Positions 34,670-43,381 of a stretch of DNA of 64,000 nucleotides are shown here, in pieces. The notes beneath the pieces were generated by a model. It did no database searches. It was not told the DNA's origin and was given only the letters and a program-made list of their open reading frames with translations. The position numbers and the translations under genes are program-made. The stretch covers positions 1,488,001 through 1,552,000 of the forward strand of contig OZ000552.1 in assembly GCA_963923955.1 (NCBI GenBank), given 5' to 3'. The first letter of the stretch is position 1. Each line of letters opens with the position of its first letter. Origin of the DNA: G963923955 sp963923955 (GTDB lineage: Bacteria; Pseudomonadota; Gammaproteobacteria; Eutrophobiales; Eutrophobiaceae).

Positions 34670-36732
34670 TCATAAATCAGGGCTATACCAAATTGGAGAA
34701 TACCACGCCATTTCCTGGATGATATGTCTTGATGGATCAGAGCATAGCTCCGGACGTTCGGATTCTTTCAAATCAAGGCAATCTAAAAGACTCCAGCGCG
34801 GTCTCGGATTTTCTACCACTTGCAGGTAATAGAAGGAAGGTAGCGAGGGGTTGAAATCCAGATATTCAAAGACCGTGCACAGTGATTCATGAACGATGCC
34901 GATTCACTCCCCGGTATCAATATCCACGGATGCGTTATTATCGGGCGAACCTGCAATCTTATGTACCTCGTTATGTGGCCTGCCCTCGGCATCAAGCCAG
35001 ACCTTGATTAGCTGAAGTTTTTTTAAGGGTGTCGCATCCTTTGCTGGATCGAGCATGGCGGCGGCGATAAATTTCGGACTTGTATCTGTTTTCGGCCGGG
35101 CCGCCAGATCACCCCCCATCGGCACACCGTTTTCATACGCCAGCTCAATCATACTGCTTTGTACGCACATATCATTCGGGTACTCCCAGTCAGCAAAGAA
35201 ACGAGGGACAATACGTGGACCGGAGGTTCCGAATGTTTCCCGGCGCTTTAGGGCTACGAAAATGGCATCTCGTGAGTTTTCAACTGCCCAGAATCCCGCC
35301 AGGCCTCTGGGGTTGCCTCTGATACCACTGGGCAAGGTGGCGGGTTTGAGTCGCTCCGCTATATTCATTTCCCCAGTTACTGAGCCATGCCATTTTGTTT
35401 CATCTACATTGCCCGGTGTCCCGGTGTGATTGTCTGTGGAGGCAATGAACCGTATTTAGACCAATGCCCTTTTTCTCTTTTAATCCTGTCAAGAGTGCGG
35501 TTCGGAGAAAATCATTTCTGGATATACACCCTCCACCGAACATACTGATGGTACCGGTTTCATCTCTGCAATCCCTCACCATGGAATCCCCTGCTTGATG
35601 AAAGATGATCTCCGTTCCTCTACGTTCAAAGTGTCGAACCTGGGATACTTCCCCCAGGACACGAGCCTGTTCGAATTCACATAATTCATCAACTACACCC
35701 AGCACGGAATTTAGCCCATTCACACGTTCGGACGCACCCTTATGCTGGAATATCTCCATCAGCGGCTCCCGATCCAGCCTTGTCTGTGCGTAGCTTCGCC
35801 TGTTTTCTAAGGAGTGCTCCAGGTTGGCATAGGGCGCTAACAGCAAGCCGTTAGAAAGATTGCTGTTGTGAGGGATAGTTATATATTCACACGCCTTACT
35901 CGGAGTACACTGCTCATTGAGTTGCTCCCATAGCATGATTTCCGTTGGCTTCTATATAGGATACCGGCAAGAGCGGGACTGAATTATTTCTGAAGATCAC
36001 GTTTCGATGATAGCTGGATGTACCGGGCGTAACGGTATATTCGTAGCCGATGAAACTGGTAAATGAACACTCGGCAGAGCGATCATAGGCATCCTCCGCC
36101 GCCTGCAATATCATTTGCCAAGGCAGCTGCGCAGAATCTCTGCAAAGGCTTCCATCAGTTCCGCACAGCATTTCTATTCGCTGAGGGACTTTCATGGACA
36201 GCACACTGGCAAGCATCAGTGTCCCCCGAAACTCGGCTTCCCGGTAGGCAACACAAAATTTATTGGTGTACTCCGGTGAGTCTGGATTAATGCGGAGTTC
36301 CCGTTCCCCAAGAAGTTCACTGTGATCCGTAACGGCTATAAAGTCCAGTGGCCGTTCGATCTGCACTGTCGTCGTTGGCTGGCCGTTTTTATCCTGCGAA
36401 AAAATGGAATAGGCTTACCCGTTGCATAGTTATAGGCATCTGCGGGAAGAGTATTGGTCCGGTCGGCCACGGCATCAAATGACAGTGTCGTGTGCACATG
36501 CAGATCCCCAAAAAAGCGGTTTTCGAAAGGGCTGGTGGTCCACACATGGGCTCCGCTCCTCGGTATAGAAAACCTTAGGCTCTACCGATCCTGGTTCAGT
36601 TTTTTCGTTGCTCCCGGGCGCGGAAGGTAAGGATGAGTCTCTTTACTCAGAATTATTCGTCCCGGGCTTGCCGCATCCCACCAGAGCAACTAAAAATACA
36701 ATATGAAAAAGAAGAACAGTATGGGGTTTCAT
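34670..36732 (-). pseudogene. Decayed DUF3604-family lipoprotein
   Basis: The N-terminus at 36732 reads as a lipoprotein signal (MKPHTVLLFHIVFLVALVGC). A stop follows soon after, and the body is then spread over several frames. These hold FFGDLHVHTTLSFDA with DAYNYATGKPI, RPLDFIAVTDHSELLGE, the middle block around HNSNLSNGLLL, and the C-terminus PSFYYLQV to WYSPIWYSPDL ending at 34670. DUF3604 proteins are PHP-like, metal-dependent, secreted proteins of unknown role, often near TonB receptors and sulfatases, as here. At least three frameshifts and one nonsense change mean no full product can be made. Confidence 0.88.
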
Positions 36733-36793
36733 TCGATTAGGGCGTTACTATTTGTCCAGGCCTAGTACTGAATATTGCTGGGGAAGCTCTGGC

Positions 36794-38335
36794 CTACTCT
36801 TTGAACTCTGGTTTTATTTCCACCTCAGTATCCCACTGTTCGCCGTACAGTCGCTTGAACATCTCAGGGCGCACCACTGACCCTTTCGCAACGCCACCTT
36901 GCCAGAGGTCGTAGGCATCGCGGGAGTACTGGTTAAAAAAAGCGACAAGTTTCCTGTCCAACTCGGCTACTACTGACTGGTAGGCCGTATCCTGGACAAC
37001 ATTGGAGTATTGGCCCGGATCTTTTTCCATGTCGTAGAGTTCATCCTCTCCCGTGCCCTGAAGACGTTTCCAGTATGAGTAACGTCCTGTGCGAATCCCG
37101 CGGCTTTCTTCCTGTTCAAAATAGACGGCATCGTGGAAGTCAATCTGTTTGCCTTGCATCAATGCCACAAAACTCCTGCCGGGACTGCCTTCAAAACCAA
37201 CTTCATTTATTCCTAGGTAATCAAGAATGGTGACAGGCAGATCGTATTGACCGATCAGGGCATCACTCCGCCGTCCGGCACTTATTTTCCCTGGATGTCT
37301 TGCAATAAGCGGGATGTTCATAGCTGTTTCATACAGGTTAGACGGCGTGGTTACTATTGTATGCATCCAGATGCCGTGCTGACCGTAGAAATTACCCTGA
37401 TCAGATGAGAAGATCACCAGTGTATTCTCATCCAGACCCTTTTTCTTCAATGCCGCCATAACCCTGCCAACAGCATCGTCCACAATGGTATTTTGCGATG
37501 CCACATTAGCCATGGTGGCAGGATCATTGTGCATGGCGATCCCCTGTCGAATCTTGTTAGTGATGAAGGGATTTGCTTTATCAATAAGCTGCGAAGCCAT
37601 ATTGTCATTGAATGCCACTCGCGGAAACGATGTGAACGCCTTGCCCACATAACTCTGGTAGTGCCGGTTCCTCGCCGGTCCCATATTAGTTGGCGGGTTG
37701 ACATAGGGCCCATCAAAGTTAAGCTGAAGATAAAACGGCTTTTTACTATCAAGATTTTCAATGTACTCCACTGCCTTGTCAGCAAAGAAATCGACAATAT
37801 GGCGTCCCTTCACCTCGTAGATCCGCTTATTATCTATGATCGTGTTATCCCAGAAATCCACCGTGTGTCCATCGGTAAAAGTAAGCCAGTACTCATAACC
37901 AATTGATGGCTTCCAGGGTTGTCCAAGGTGCCACTTGCCAATCAGGGCGGTCTGGTATCCTCTGTTCCTCAATGTTAATGGCAGGGTTCGAAATTCTGCA
38001 ACGGCAGACCAGCTCTTCGGCCATTCATCCAGCATCTCATCGTCCAGCCAGTTATGAATCCCGTGCTGAGAGGGCATCAAGCCAGTCATTAAAGTAGCTC
38101 GCGTGGGTGAACACATCCCGTTCACTGCATAAGCGCGGTTGAACTGCATCCCCTCCCGGGCAAGCTGATCAATGTGGGGGGTTCTTATATCCGGATTGCC
38201 GTAGGTGCCAAGTAGAGACGCGGCCTGGTTATCAGTAAGAATGAACAGGAGGTTGTACTTTTTATCGGGAAGCGATGCCTGAGCAGTCACAGTCAGAAAG
38301 AGGGCGCTGATACAGAATAATAATCGCCTGCACAT
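36794..38335 (-). CDS. Secreted type I sulfatase (formylglycine-dependent)
   Basis: The 513 residues start with a signal peptide (about 1-20, LLFCISALFLTVTAQA). The active-site motif is CSPTR at residues 75-79, the C-x-P-x-R signal in which Cys75 is turned into formylglycine. The first metal block reads FILTDNQAASLLGTYG, with Asn where many sulfatases have a second Asp. The later metal block (VIFSSDQGNFYGQHG) and the C-terminal DLYDMEKDP-like segment are present. It should remove sulfate esters from a periplasmic substrate. A formylglycine-generating enzyme gene is not in the window. It lies 98 bases downstream of the TonB-dependent receptor gene, which would bring in the substrate. Confidence 0.92.
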   Translation of the reverse strand: MCRRLLFCISALFLTVTAQASLPDKKYNLLFILTDNQAASLLGTYGNPDIRTPHIDQLAREGMQFNRAYAVNGMCSPTRATLMTGLMPSQHGIHNWLDDEMLDEWPKSWSAVAEFRTLPLTLRNRGYQTALIGKWHLGQPWKPSIGYEYWLTFTDGHTVDFWDNTIIDNKRIYEVKGRHIVDFFADKAVEYIENLDSKKPFYLQLNFDGPYVNPPTNMGPARNRHYQSYVGKAFTSFPRVAFNDNMASQLIDKANPFITNKIRQGIAMHNDPATMANVASQNTIVDDAVGRVMAALKKKGLDENTLVIFSSDQGNFYGQHGIWMHTIVTTPSNLYETAMNIPLIARHPGKISAGRRSDALIGQYDLPVTILDYLGINEVGFEGSPGRSFVALMQGKQIDFHDAVYFEQEESRGIRTGRYSYWKRLQGTGEDELYDMEKDPGQYSNVVQDTAYQSVVAELDRKLVAFFNQYSRDAYDLWQGGVAKGSVVRPEMFKRLYGEQWDTEVEIKPEFKE

Positions 38336-38433
38336 AGATTCGATCTTTATCCTTACATCAAAATAACGAAGGCTTCACCCGTCGATTGAACATTTTTTGT
38401 ACGATAATTATATCGCCACCGGGCATAATATGA

Positions 38434-40692
38434 CTACATAGAGATTCTCGCCTGTACGCCGACAGAGCGAGGCGGATCGATGAATCCAAAATAACCTCCC
38501 CGAAAGACAGGAATATCGTTCACCCAGGTTGTAGTCTTTCTATCGGTGAGGTTCTTGCCGACAATTGCCACAGACCACCGATCATCCTCTCCGGCCAACT
38601 CCAGCCGGGCGTTTAACTTGGCAAAGCCACCCTGCTCTGCAAGTGGGTCAAGATCCAGGGCCGTGTGGTAACTGCTGGTAAAATTCACATCCCCCTGAAG
38701 TGTCAACAAGTAGTTATCCATAATCGGCATAACATATTCCGCATTTATGTTACCGGCAACATTGGGTGAGAACTGCAGGTCCCCGCCTGAGAGATCCTGG
38801 GTACATTGGCCTGCCGGACCAAGACCGGCAGCGGCAAAGGCAAGCTGCTGTGGCGCGGTACATACCGCTGCCGGGAAACTGTCATACCCGGCATCCAGCC
38901 AGGCAATGGCACCGGCGATGAATAGATTTTCGGTCGCCTGCCACTTGATATCGGCTTCCACGCCCCGGGATACAGCAGATGCAGCGTTTTCTACGATAAA
39001 GGAAAAGCCGTTCCAAGCACTAACCTGAAGGTTCTTATACTGATTCTCAAAATAGGCAATGTTGAGCTTTGCCGCCCCATCTAAGAATGTGAATTTACCA
39101 CCAATCTCCCAGGCGTCCACCTCCTCAGGATCGAAGGCTGCCAGATCCAGGGCACCTCCCACGTTTTGAGCATCAAAACCACCGGATTTGTAGCCCTCGG
39201 AATAGGTAGCATAGATCATACCGTCATCGGTCAGGTCAAACTGAACACCCACCGAAGGTGACAGATCCGTGTCGGTTCGATCGAGCATATAGGCATGTGG
39301 CTTTCGGCCTATTCTGGCGGCAAGGGGAAACTGGCGTGGGTCGGGTGTTTGTGTCCCTAGTGTCGCTATCACTAATTCCTTGTCCACATCCTTATCATCG
39401 TGGCTGTAGCGCAGGCCCACAGAAAGGCGCAGCCGGTCTGTAATGCCATAAGTGCCCTCACCAAAGATTGCATAACTCTCCGTATCCTGGTGATAGAAGG
39501 TGATAATGCTTGAATCCAGCGGGAATAGACGTACCCCCAGAGCGATGAGCTTGGAAAAGTTGAAATTGAAGGTCTCTTCTATATTCAACTCCTCAGACTG
39601 GTAATAAATGCCGCCTAAGAATTCAAACCGGGAGTCATTGTTAGTGTAGTGAAATCTCAGCTCCTCTGAGAGCTGTTTATGGTCCTGGCGATTGGACTGC
39701 TCGGCATAATCCACGATCGGAGCGAATTCAGCCGGAATATTATTTTGAAAATCATACTCGACATACGAGGCGATCGAGGTAATGGTCAGGCTATTATTCA
39801 CATCATATTCCAGAACCAGCGTTACATTCGCCGTATCGGTATTGTCAAAATCATCCCCCGGGGTTGAATTTTGAAAATCCAGCGTAGTTTCAAATTCGGG
39901 ATCATTGGCAGCATAAAACCTTGCGAGTTGCTCCGGGGCGGCCACCAGCTGTGCTGTTCTGCCATCCACATCATAGGAGGATACTTCTGCCTTGAGGCTG
40001 ATGCGTAGTGCAGCGGTGGCCTCCCACACAGCGGTGCCCCGAACTACATATTCGTCCACATCCGTCTCATCGCCCCCGGCAAAATTATTGTCGATGTAAC
40101 CACCTTCAGATTGATGGTTTGCCGCAATGCGAGCTTGCAGCGTATCGCTTAAGGGCCCGGAGACGATGCCGGTTACTCCCCATTGATCGACATCGGAAAA
40201 ATACTCACCCATCAGATGGGCTTCAAATTCATCCGTTGGCTTGCGGGTGGTAATGTTGATGGCCCCGGCGATCGTGTTCTTGCCAAACAGGATCCCTTGC
40301 GGCCCTTTCAGTATCTCAACGCGTTCAATATCAAAAAAAGGGTTTCTGGCTGAGCGCCCACGACCGAAATATACCCCGTCAATATAGGTACCTACACTCT
40401 GCTCAAAAGCCTGGTTGGCACCAGAGCCGATACCACGAATAGTAACCGTCTGCTGGGTAGCATTTTGATTGATCTGTAGATTCGGCGTATAGGCGGACAA
40501 CTCTTCCAGGTCGCCAATGCCCATATCTTCCAACTTTTCACCCGAGGTCACGGATACGGAAATGGGAACATTATCAAGTGACTCAGCCCGTTTTCGGGCG
40601 GTTACAACGATCTCTTCGAGTACAACCTGGGCCGCAAGGTCTCCGCAAAGAAGCATCATTGCGCCAACCATCAATATGCTAGATGCCTTCAT
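38434..40692 (-). CDS. TonB-dependent outer-membrane receptor
   Basis: The 752 residues have a signal peptide (about 1-21), a TonB-box-like start (LEEIVVTARKRAESL) and a plug domain with GTYIDGVYFGRG, DIERVEILKGPQG and FGKNTIAGAINITTRKP. A beta-barrel follows. The last residues (RSVGVQARISM) end in Met rather than the usual aromatic residue. The group resembles receptors of sphingomonads and marine gammaproteobacteria for organic substrates rather than siderophores. With the sulfatase it forms a small uptake-and-desulfation locus, read divergently from an AraC-type regulator. Confidence 0.93.
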   Translation of the reverse strand: MKASSILMVGAMMLLCGDLAAQVVLEEIVVTARKRAESLDNVPISVSVTSGEKLEDMGIGDLEELSAYTPNLQINQNATQQTVTIRGIGSGANQAFEQSVGTYIDGVYFGRGRSARNPFFDIERVEILKGPQGILFGKNTIAGAINITTRKPTDEFEAHLMGEYFSDVDQWGVTGIVSGPLSDTLQARIAANHQSEGGYIDNNFAGGDETDVDEYVVRGTAVWEATAALRISLKAEVSSYDVDGRTAQLVAAPEQLARFYAANDPEFETTLDFQNSTPGDDFDNTDTANVTLVLEYDVNNSLTITSIASYVEYDFQNNIPAEFAPIVDYAEQSNRQDHKQLSEELRFHYTNNDSRFEFLGGIYYQSEELNIEETFNFNFSKLIALGVRLFPLDSSIITFYHQDTESYAIFGEGTYGITDRLRLSVGLRYSHDDKDVDKELVIATLGTQTPDPRQFPLAARIGRKPHAYMLDRTDTDLSPSVGVQFDLTDDGMIYATYSEGYKSGGFDAQNVGGALDLAAFDPEEVDAWEIGGKFTFLDGAAKLNIAYFENQYKNLQVSAWNGFSFIVENAASAVSRGVEADIKWQATENLFIAGAIAWLDAGYDSFPAAVCTAPQQLAFAAAGLGPAGQCTQDLSGGDLQFSPNVAGNINAEYVMPIMDNYLLTLQGDVNFTSSYHTALDLDPLAEQGGFAKLNARLELAGEDDRWSVAIVGKNLTDRKTTTWVNDIPVFRGGYFGFIDPPRSVGVQARISM

Positions 40693-40836
40693 CTGTCATC
40701 CCCCAATAGTCTGTGCAGCAAAGCCAGTAATTTAGGGATGAGAATAATATTTCTGATTTGCAATAATTTAATATCTTGCGCCATAATATTAATCCTAGGC
40801 GCTATCTACTTATCTAATATTCAACAGGCATGGCTT
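40693..40836. promoter_or_regulatory. Divergent regulatory region between TonB receptor and AraC-type regulator
   Basis: This AT-rich stretch contains several TAATAT/TATAAT-like hexamers on both strands around 40760-40820. With the regulator start at 40837 it is about 145 bases long, room for two promoters and an operator. No clear direct-repeat operator was found. Confidence 0.4.
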
Positions 40837-41880
40837 ATGTGCAACATTGAACAGGAACATCACCTTGGCACTTCAATTAGCGGATGGGGTCGGGCATTAC
40901 TCCTGGCGCTGCAATCCATCGGCGTAGATGGCAGGAAGATATTCATAGACTGCGGTCTGGATCCGGATGCTCAAAGTCTGCCCTTCACACGCAATCCGGT
41001 GGCAAAGATGCAGCATGTCTGGCAGATTGCCGAGACCAGCGTGGAAGACTGGCCCCTCTTAGTCGAAAGGACTGTGCAACATCTAAACGCCAGTTCATTT
41101 TATGCGCTGGGTTTTGGCCTGTATGCCAGCCAGTCTGTTGAAGATCTGTTCCAGAGATTGTCCCGGTATCGGGAAGTGTGCAGTTCCTCGGTTAATATAT
41201 CAACCATTAAAGACAAAAGAACCTGTACTCTTGTCGTGAACGATCTGCGTCAGGTGGCAAGCCATACTACAACCGATGTATTTGTTCTGTTCATCTTTAA
41301 GGTATGTCGCGAACTCGGCGGCGCCAACTTTGCCCCGACAAAGATCAACCTGCCGTGGCCTGAGCAACAATATAAGGATTCAATCAGGAACTTTATCAAC
41401 GTTCCATTTGCCTGGAATACCAAAAATTATGCCATTGAATTTCAATTATCTGACATACAAAGACCATTGCCGGGTGCCAATACGCAGTTAGCCGGCTATC
41501 AGGATAGCTTGTGCCGTGATTACCTGCGCTCCCTCAATGAGCATGAACATCTTCCCTATAGGGTTAAACTGAAGATCATGCAGACTCTTGGTAGCGCGCA
41601 GTTCAATATTGACTATATTGCTGGAAATCTAAATATGAGCCCGCGAACACTACAGCGTAAACTGAAGGTTGAAAACACCGGTTTCCGAGCACTTGTCGAG
41701 GAAGCCCGAAGAGAACTGGTCGAGTCATATATACAAAACCGGGAACTCAGCGCAACACAGATCAGCTACATGTTGGGATTTTCGAATCTTCCAAGTTTCT
41801 CCAGCAGCTTCAAAGGCTGGTATGGAAAGAGCTTCTCCGAGTATAGAAATAATCATCTATCGAGCCGGGCATCAGGCTGA
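40837..41880 (+). CDS. AraC-family regulator with PF12625-type N-terminal domain
   Basis: From the Met at 40837 the protein has 347 residues. The frame is open upstream to 40738, but those 33 residues are a hydrophobic run not expected in a regulator, and the family N-terminus (ISGWGRALLLALQSIGVDG) fits the later start. The C-terminal helix-turn-helix pair includes FNIDYIAGNLNMSPRTLQRKL and SATQISYMLGFSNLPSFSSSF. The N-terminal half is like the arabinose-binding-type domain of OruR/ArgR-like regulators. It is read away from the TonB receptor and sulfatase genes and probably controls them. Confidence 0.88.
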   Translation: MCNIEQEHHLGTSISGWGRALLLALQSIGVDGRKIFIDCGLDPDAQSLPFTRNPVAKMQHVWQIAETSVEDWPLLVERTVQHLNASSFYALGFGLYASQSVEDLFQRLSRYREVCSSSVNISTIKDKRTCTLVVNDLRQVASHTTTDVFVLFIFKVCRELGGANFAPTKINLPWPEQQYKDSIRNFINVPFAWNTKNYAIEFQLSDIQRPLPGANTQLAGYQDSLCRDYLRSLNEHEHLPYRVKLKIMQTLGSAQFNIDYIAGNLNMSPRTLQRKLKVENTGFRALVEEARRELVESYIQNRELSATQISYMLGFSNLPSFSSSFKGWYGKSFSEYRNNHLSSRASG

Positions 41881-41998
41881 ATATGGACATGCCGCTTGTC
41901 ATTTTTGGTTCACTAATAGCATTCATAAGATATAATCAACTTGGGAAGGCTCTGATTAAGTCCGAGTTTAATTAAAAAAACCAATGGAAAAATAAGCT

Positions 41999-42895
41999 AT
42001 GTATCCAGCACCATTTCGCTATCATCGCCCGGCTTCTATTGCTGATGCCGTCACGCTTTTATCTGAGTTAGGCGATGGCGCAAGGCCGCTCGCCGGCGGG
42101 CAGACCCTGATCCCCATCTTGAAGTTAAGGATGGATGAGCCTTCTGATCTTGTTGATATTGCACGTATTCCCGGACTGCGTCATACAGAAAATGACCACG
42201 GCTTGGTGCGCATCGGCGCACTCGCCACGCATGATCAGATCGGCCAGTCAGAACTCGCGAGAGAGTTCCCCATCCTGGCCGATTGCGGAAATGGCATCGC
42301 GGATATGCAGGTGCGGGCGCGGGGCACCATCGGCGGCTCGATCAGTGCTGCGGATCCAAGCTGTGACTGGCCTGCCTTGTTGCATGTGCTGGATGCAGAG
42401 ATCGTATGCCGCGGCCCTGGGGGAGAGCGCGTTATTGCCATCCGGGACTTTATTCAGGACGCCTATACCACTGCGCTGAATGAGGCCGAACTGGTTACAG
42501 AAATACGTTTCCAGGCACCCGGCGGCCGACAGGGCGGTGCCTATGTCGGTTTCAAAAAGGCGGCACCGGCCTATCCTTCCGCTGCCGTCGGCATACAGCT
42601 GAGTCTCGGTGCCGACGACATTTGCGAGCAGATCCGCATTGTCCTAAGTGCCGTTGCGCCCAAGCCGGTGACTTCGGTGGAAGCAGAAGATGCACTACGC
42701 GGCAAGGCACTGAACGAAGAAAACTTACAACGTGCGGCTGAAATTATTATTGCCGAATCCGACCCTCCTGCGGACTCCCGAGGCACACCAGAATTTAAGC
42801 GCAGCATAGTACACAAGCTGTTTATGAAGGCGGCACACACCGCTTTGCGCCGTGCTGGCGGCACAGAAATTGATGGAAGTCATAATTATGTCTGA
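41999..42895 (+). CDS. Xanthine dehydrogenase-family FAD-binding subunit
   Basis: This 298-residue protein starts MYPAPFRYHRPASIADAVTLL. It has the two FAD-binding motifs LAGGQTLIPILKLRM (about residue 32) and ARGTIGGSISAADPSCDW (about 103), then the CO-dehydrogenase flavoprotein C-terminal domain. It is the medium (CoxM/CutM-like) subunit of a three-part molybdenum hydroxylase. The next gene's start lies inside its 3' end, an 8-base overlap, which shows tight coupling. The FAD passes electrons from the iron-sulfur subunit to an unknown acceptor. Confidence 0.93.
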   Translation: MYPAPFRYHRPASIADAVTLLSELGDGARPLAGGQTLIPILKLRMDEPSDLVDIARIPGLRHTENDHGLVRIGALATHDQIGQSELAREFPILADCGNGIADMQVRARGTIGGSISAADPSCDWPALLHVLDAEIVCRGPGGERVIAIRDFIQDAYTTALNEAELVTEIRFQAPGGRQGGAYVGFKKAAPAYPSAAVGIQLSLGADDICEQIRIVLSAVAPKPVTSVEAEDALRGKALNEENLQRAAEIIIAESDPPADSRGTPEFKRSIVHKLFMKAAHTALRRAGGTEIDGSHNYV

Positions 42896-43376
42896 TGAAA
42901 TACAAGCTGTTCCGGTGACAATCACCGTTAATGGCAAGACCTATGCGCGTAAAGTTGCGCCGCGTCTCTTGCTGGTTGAGTTTATCCGTGAAGATCTGTC
43001 CCTGACGGGTACACATGTCGGTTGTGATACCAGCTATTGCGGCGCCTGCACCATCATTGTCGATGGCAGCGCAGTAAAGTCCTGCACCTTATTTGCAGTT
43101 CAGGCCGATGGCAGCGAGGTAGTGACCGTTGAAGGGCTCGAACAGGACGGTGAGTTGCACCCCTTGCAACAGGCCTTCTCCCAGCAGCACGGCTTGCAAT
43201 GTGGTTACTGCACCCCGGGCATGCTCATGTCCGCGCTGGCATTGCTGGCCGCTGAGCCTGCGCCATCGCTCAAGGAGATCCGCAGACGCCTAGCCGGCAA
43301 TGTCTGCCGCTGCACCGGCTATGTCAATATTATCAAGTCGGTGCAGGCCGCCGCCAAAGAGCTCCAGGAGGCTTAA
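42888..43376 (+). CDS. Xanthine dehydrogenase-family [2Fe-2S] subunit
   Basis: The protein starts at the ATG at 42888, because a GGAAG site lies 8 bases upstream and MSDEIQAVPVTITVNGK matches the family start. An open extension to 42852 is inside the previous gene. Two clusters are visible: a plant-type ferredoxin site CDTSYCGACTIIVDG with a later Cys, and CGYCTPGMLMSAL plus CRCTGYVNI. At 162 residues it has the normal length. It relays electrons from the Mo site to FAD. It ends six bases before the large-subunit start. Confidence 0.95.
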   Translation: MSDEIQAVPVTITVNGKTYARKVAPRLLLVEFIREDLSLTGTHVGCDTSYCGACTIIVDGSAVKSCTLFAVQADGSEVVTVEGLEQDGELHPLQQAFSQQHGLQCGYCTPGMLMSALALLAAEPAPSLKEIRRRLAGNVCRCTGYVNIIKSVQAAAKELQEA

Positions 43377-43381
43377 AGGTC

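Noticed and set aside
40738..40836. N-terminal membrane helix of the AraC-type regulator
   Set aside because: The 33 hydrophobic residues come before the family N-terminus and overlap the divergent promoter region; the start at 40837 fits better.
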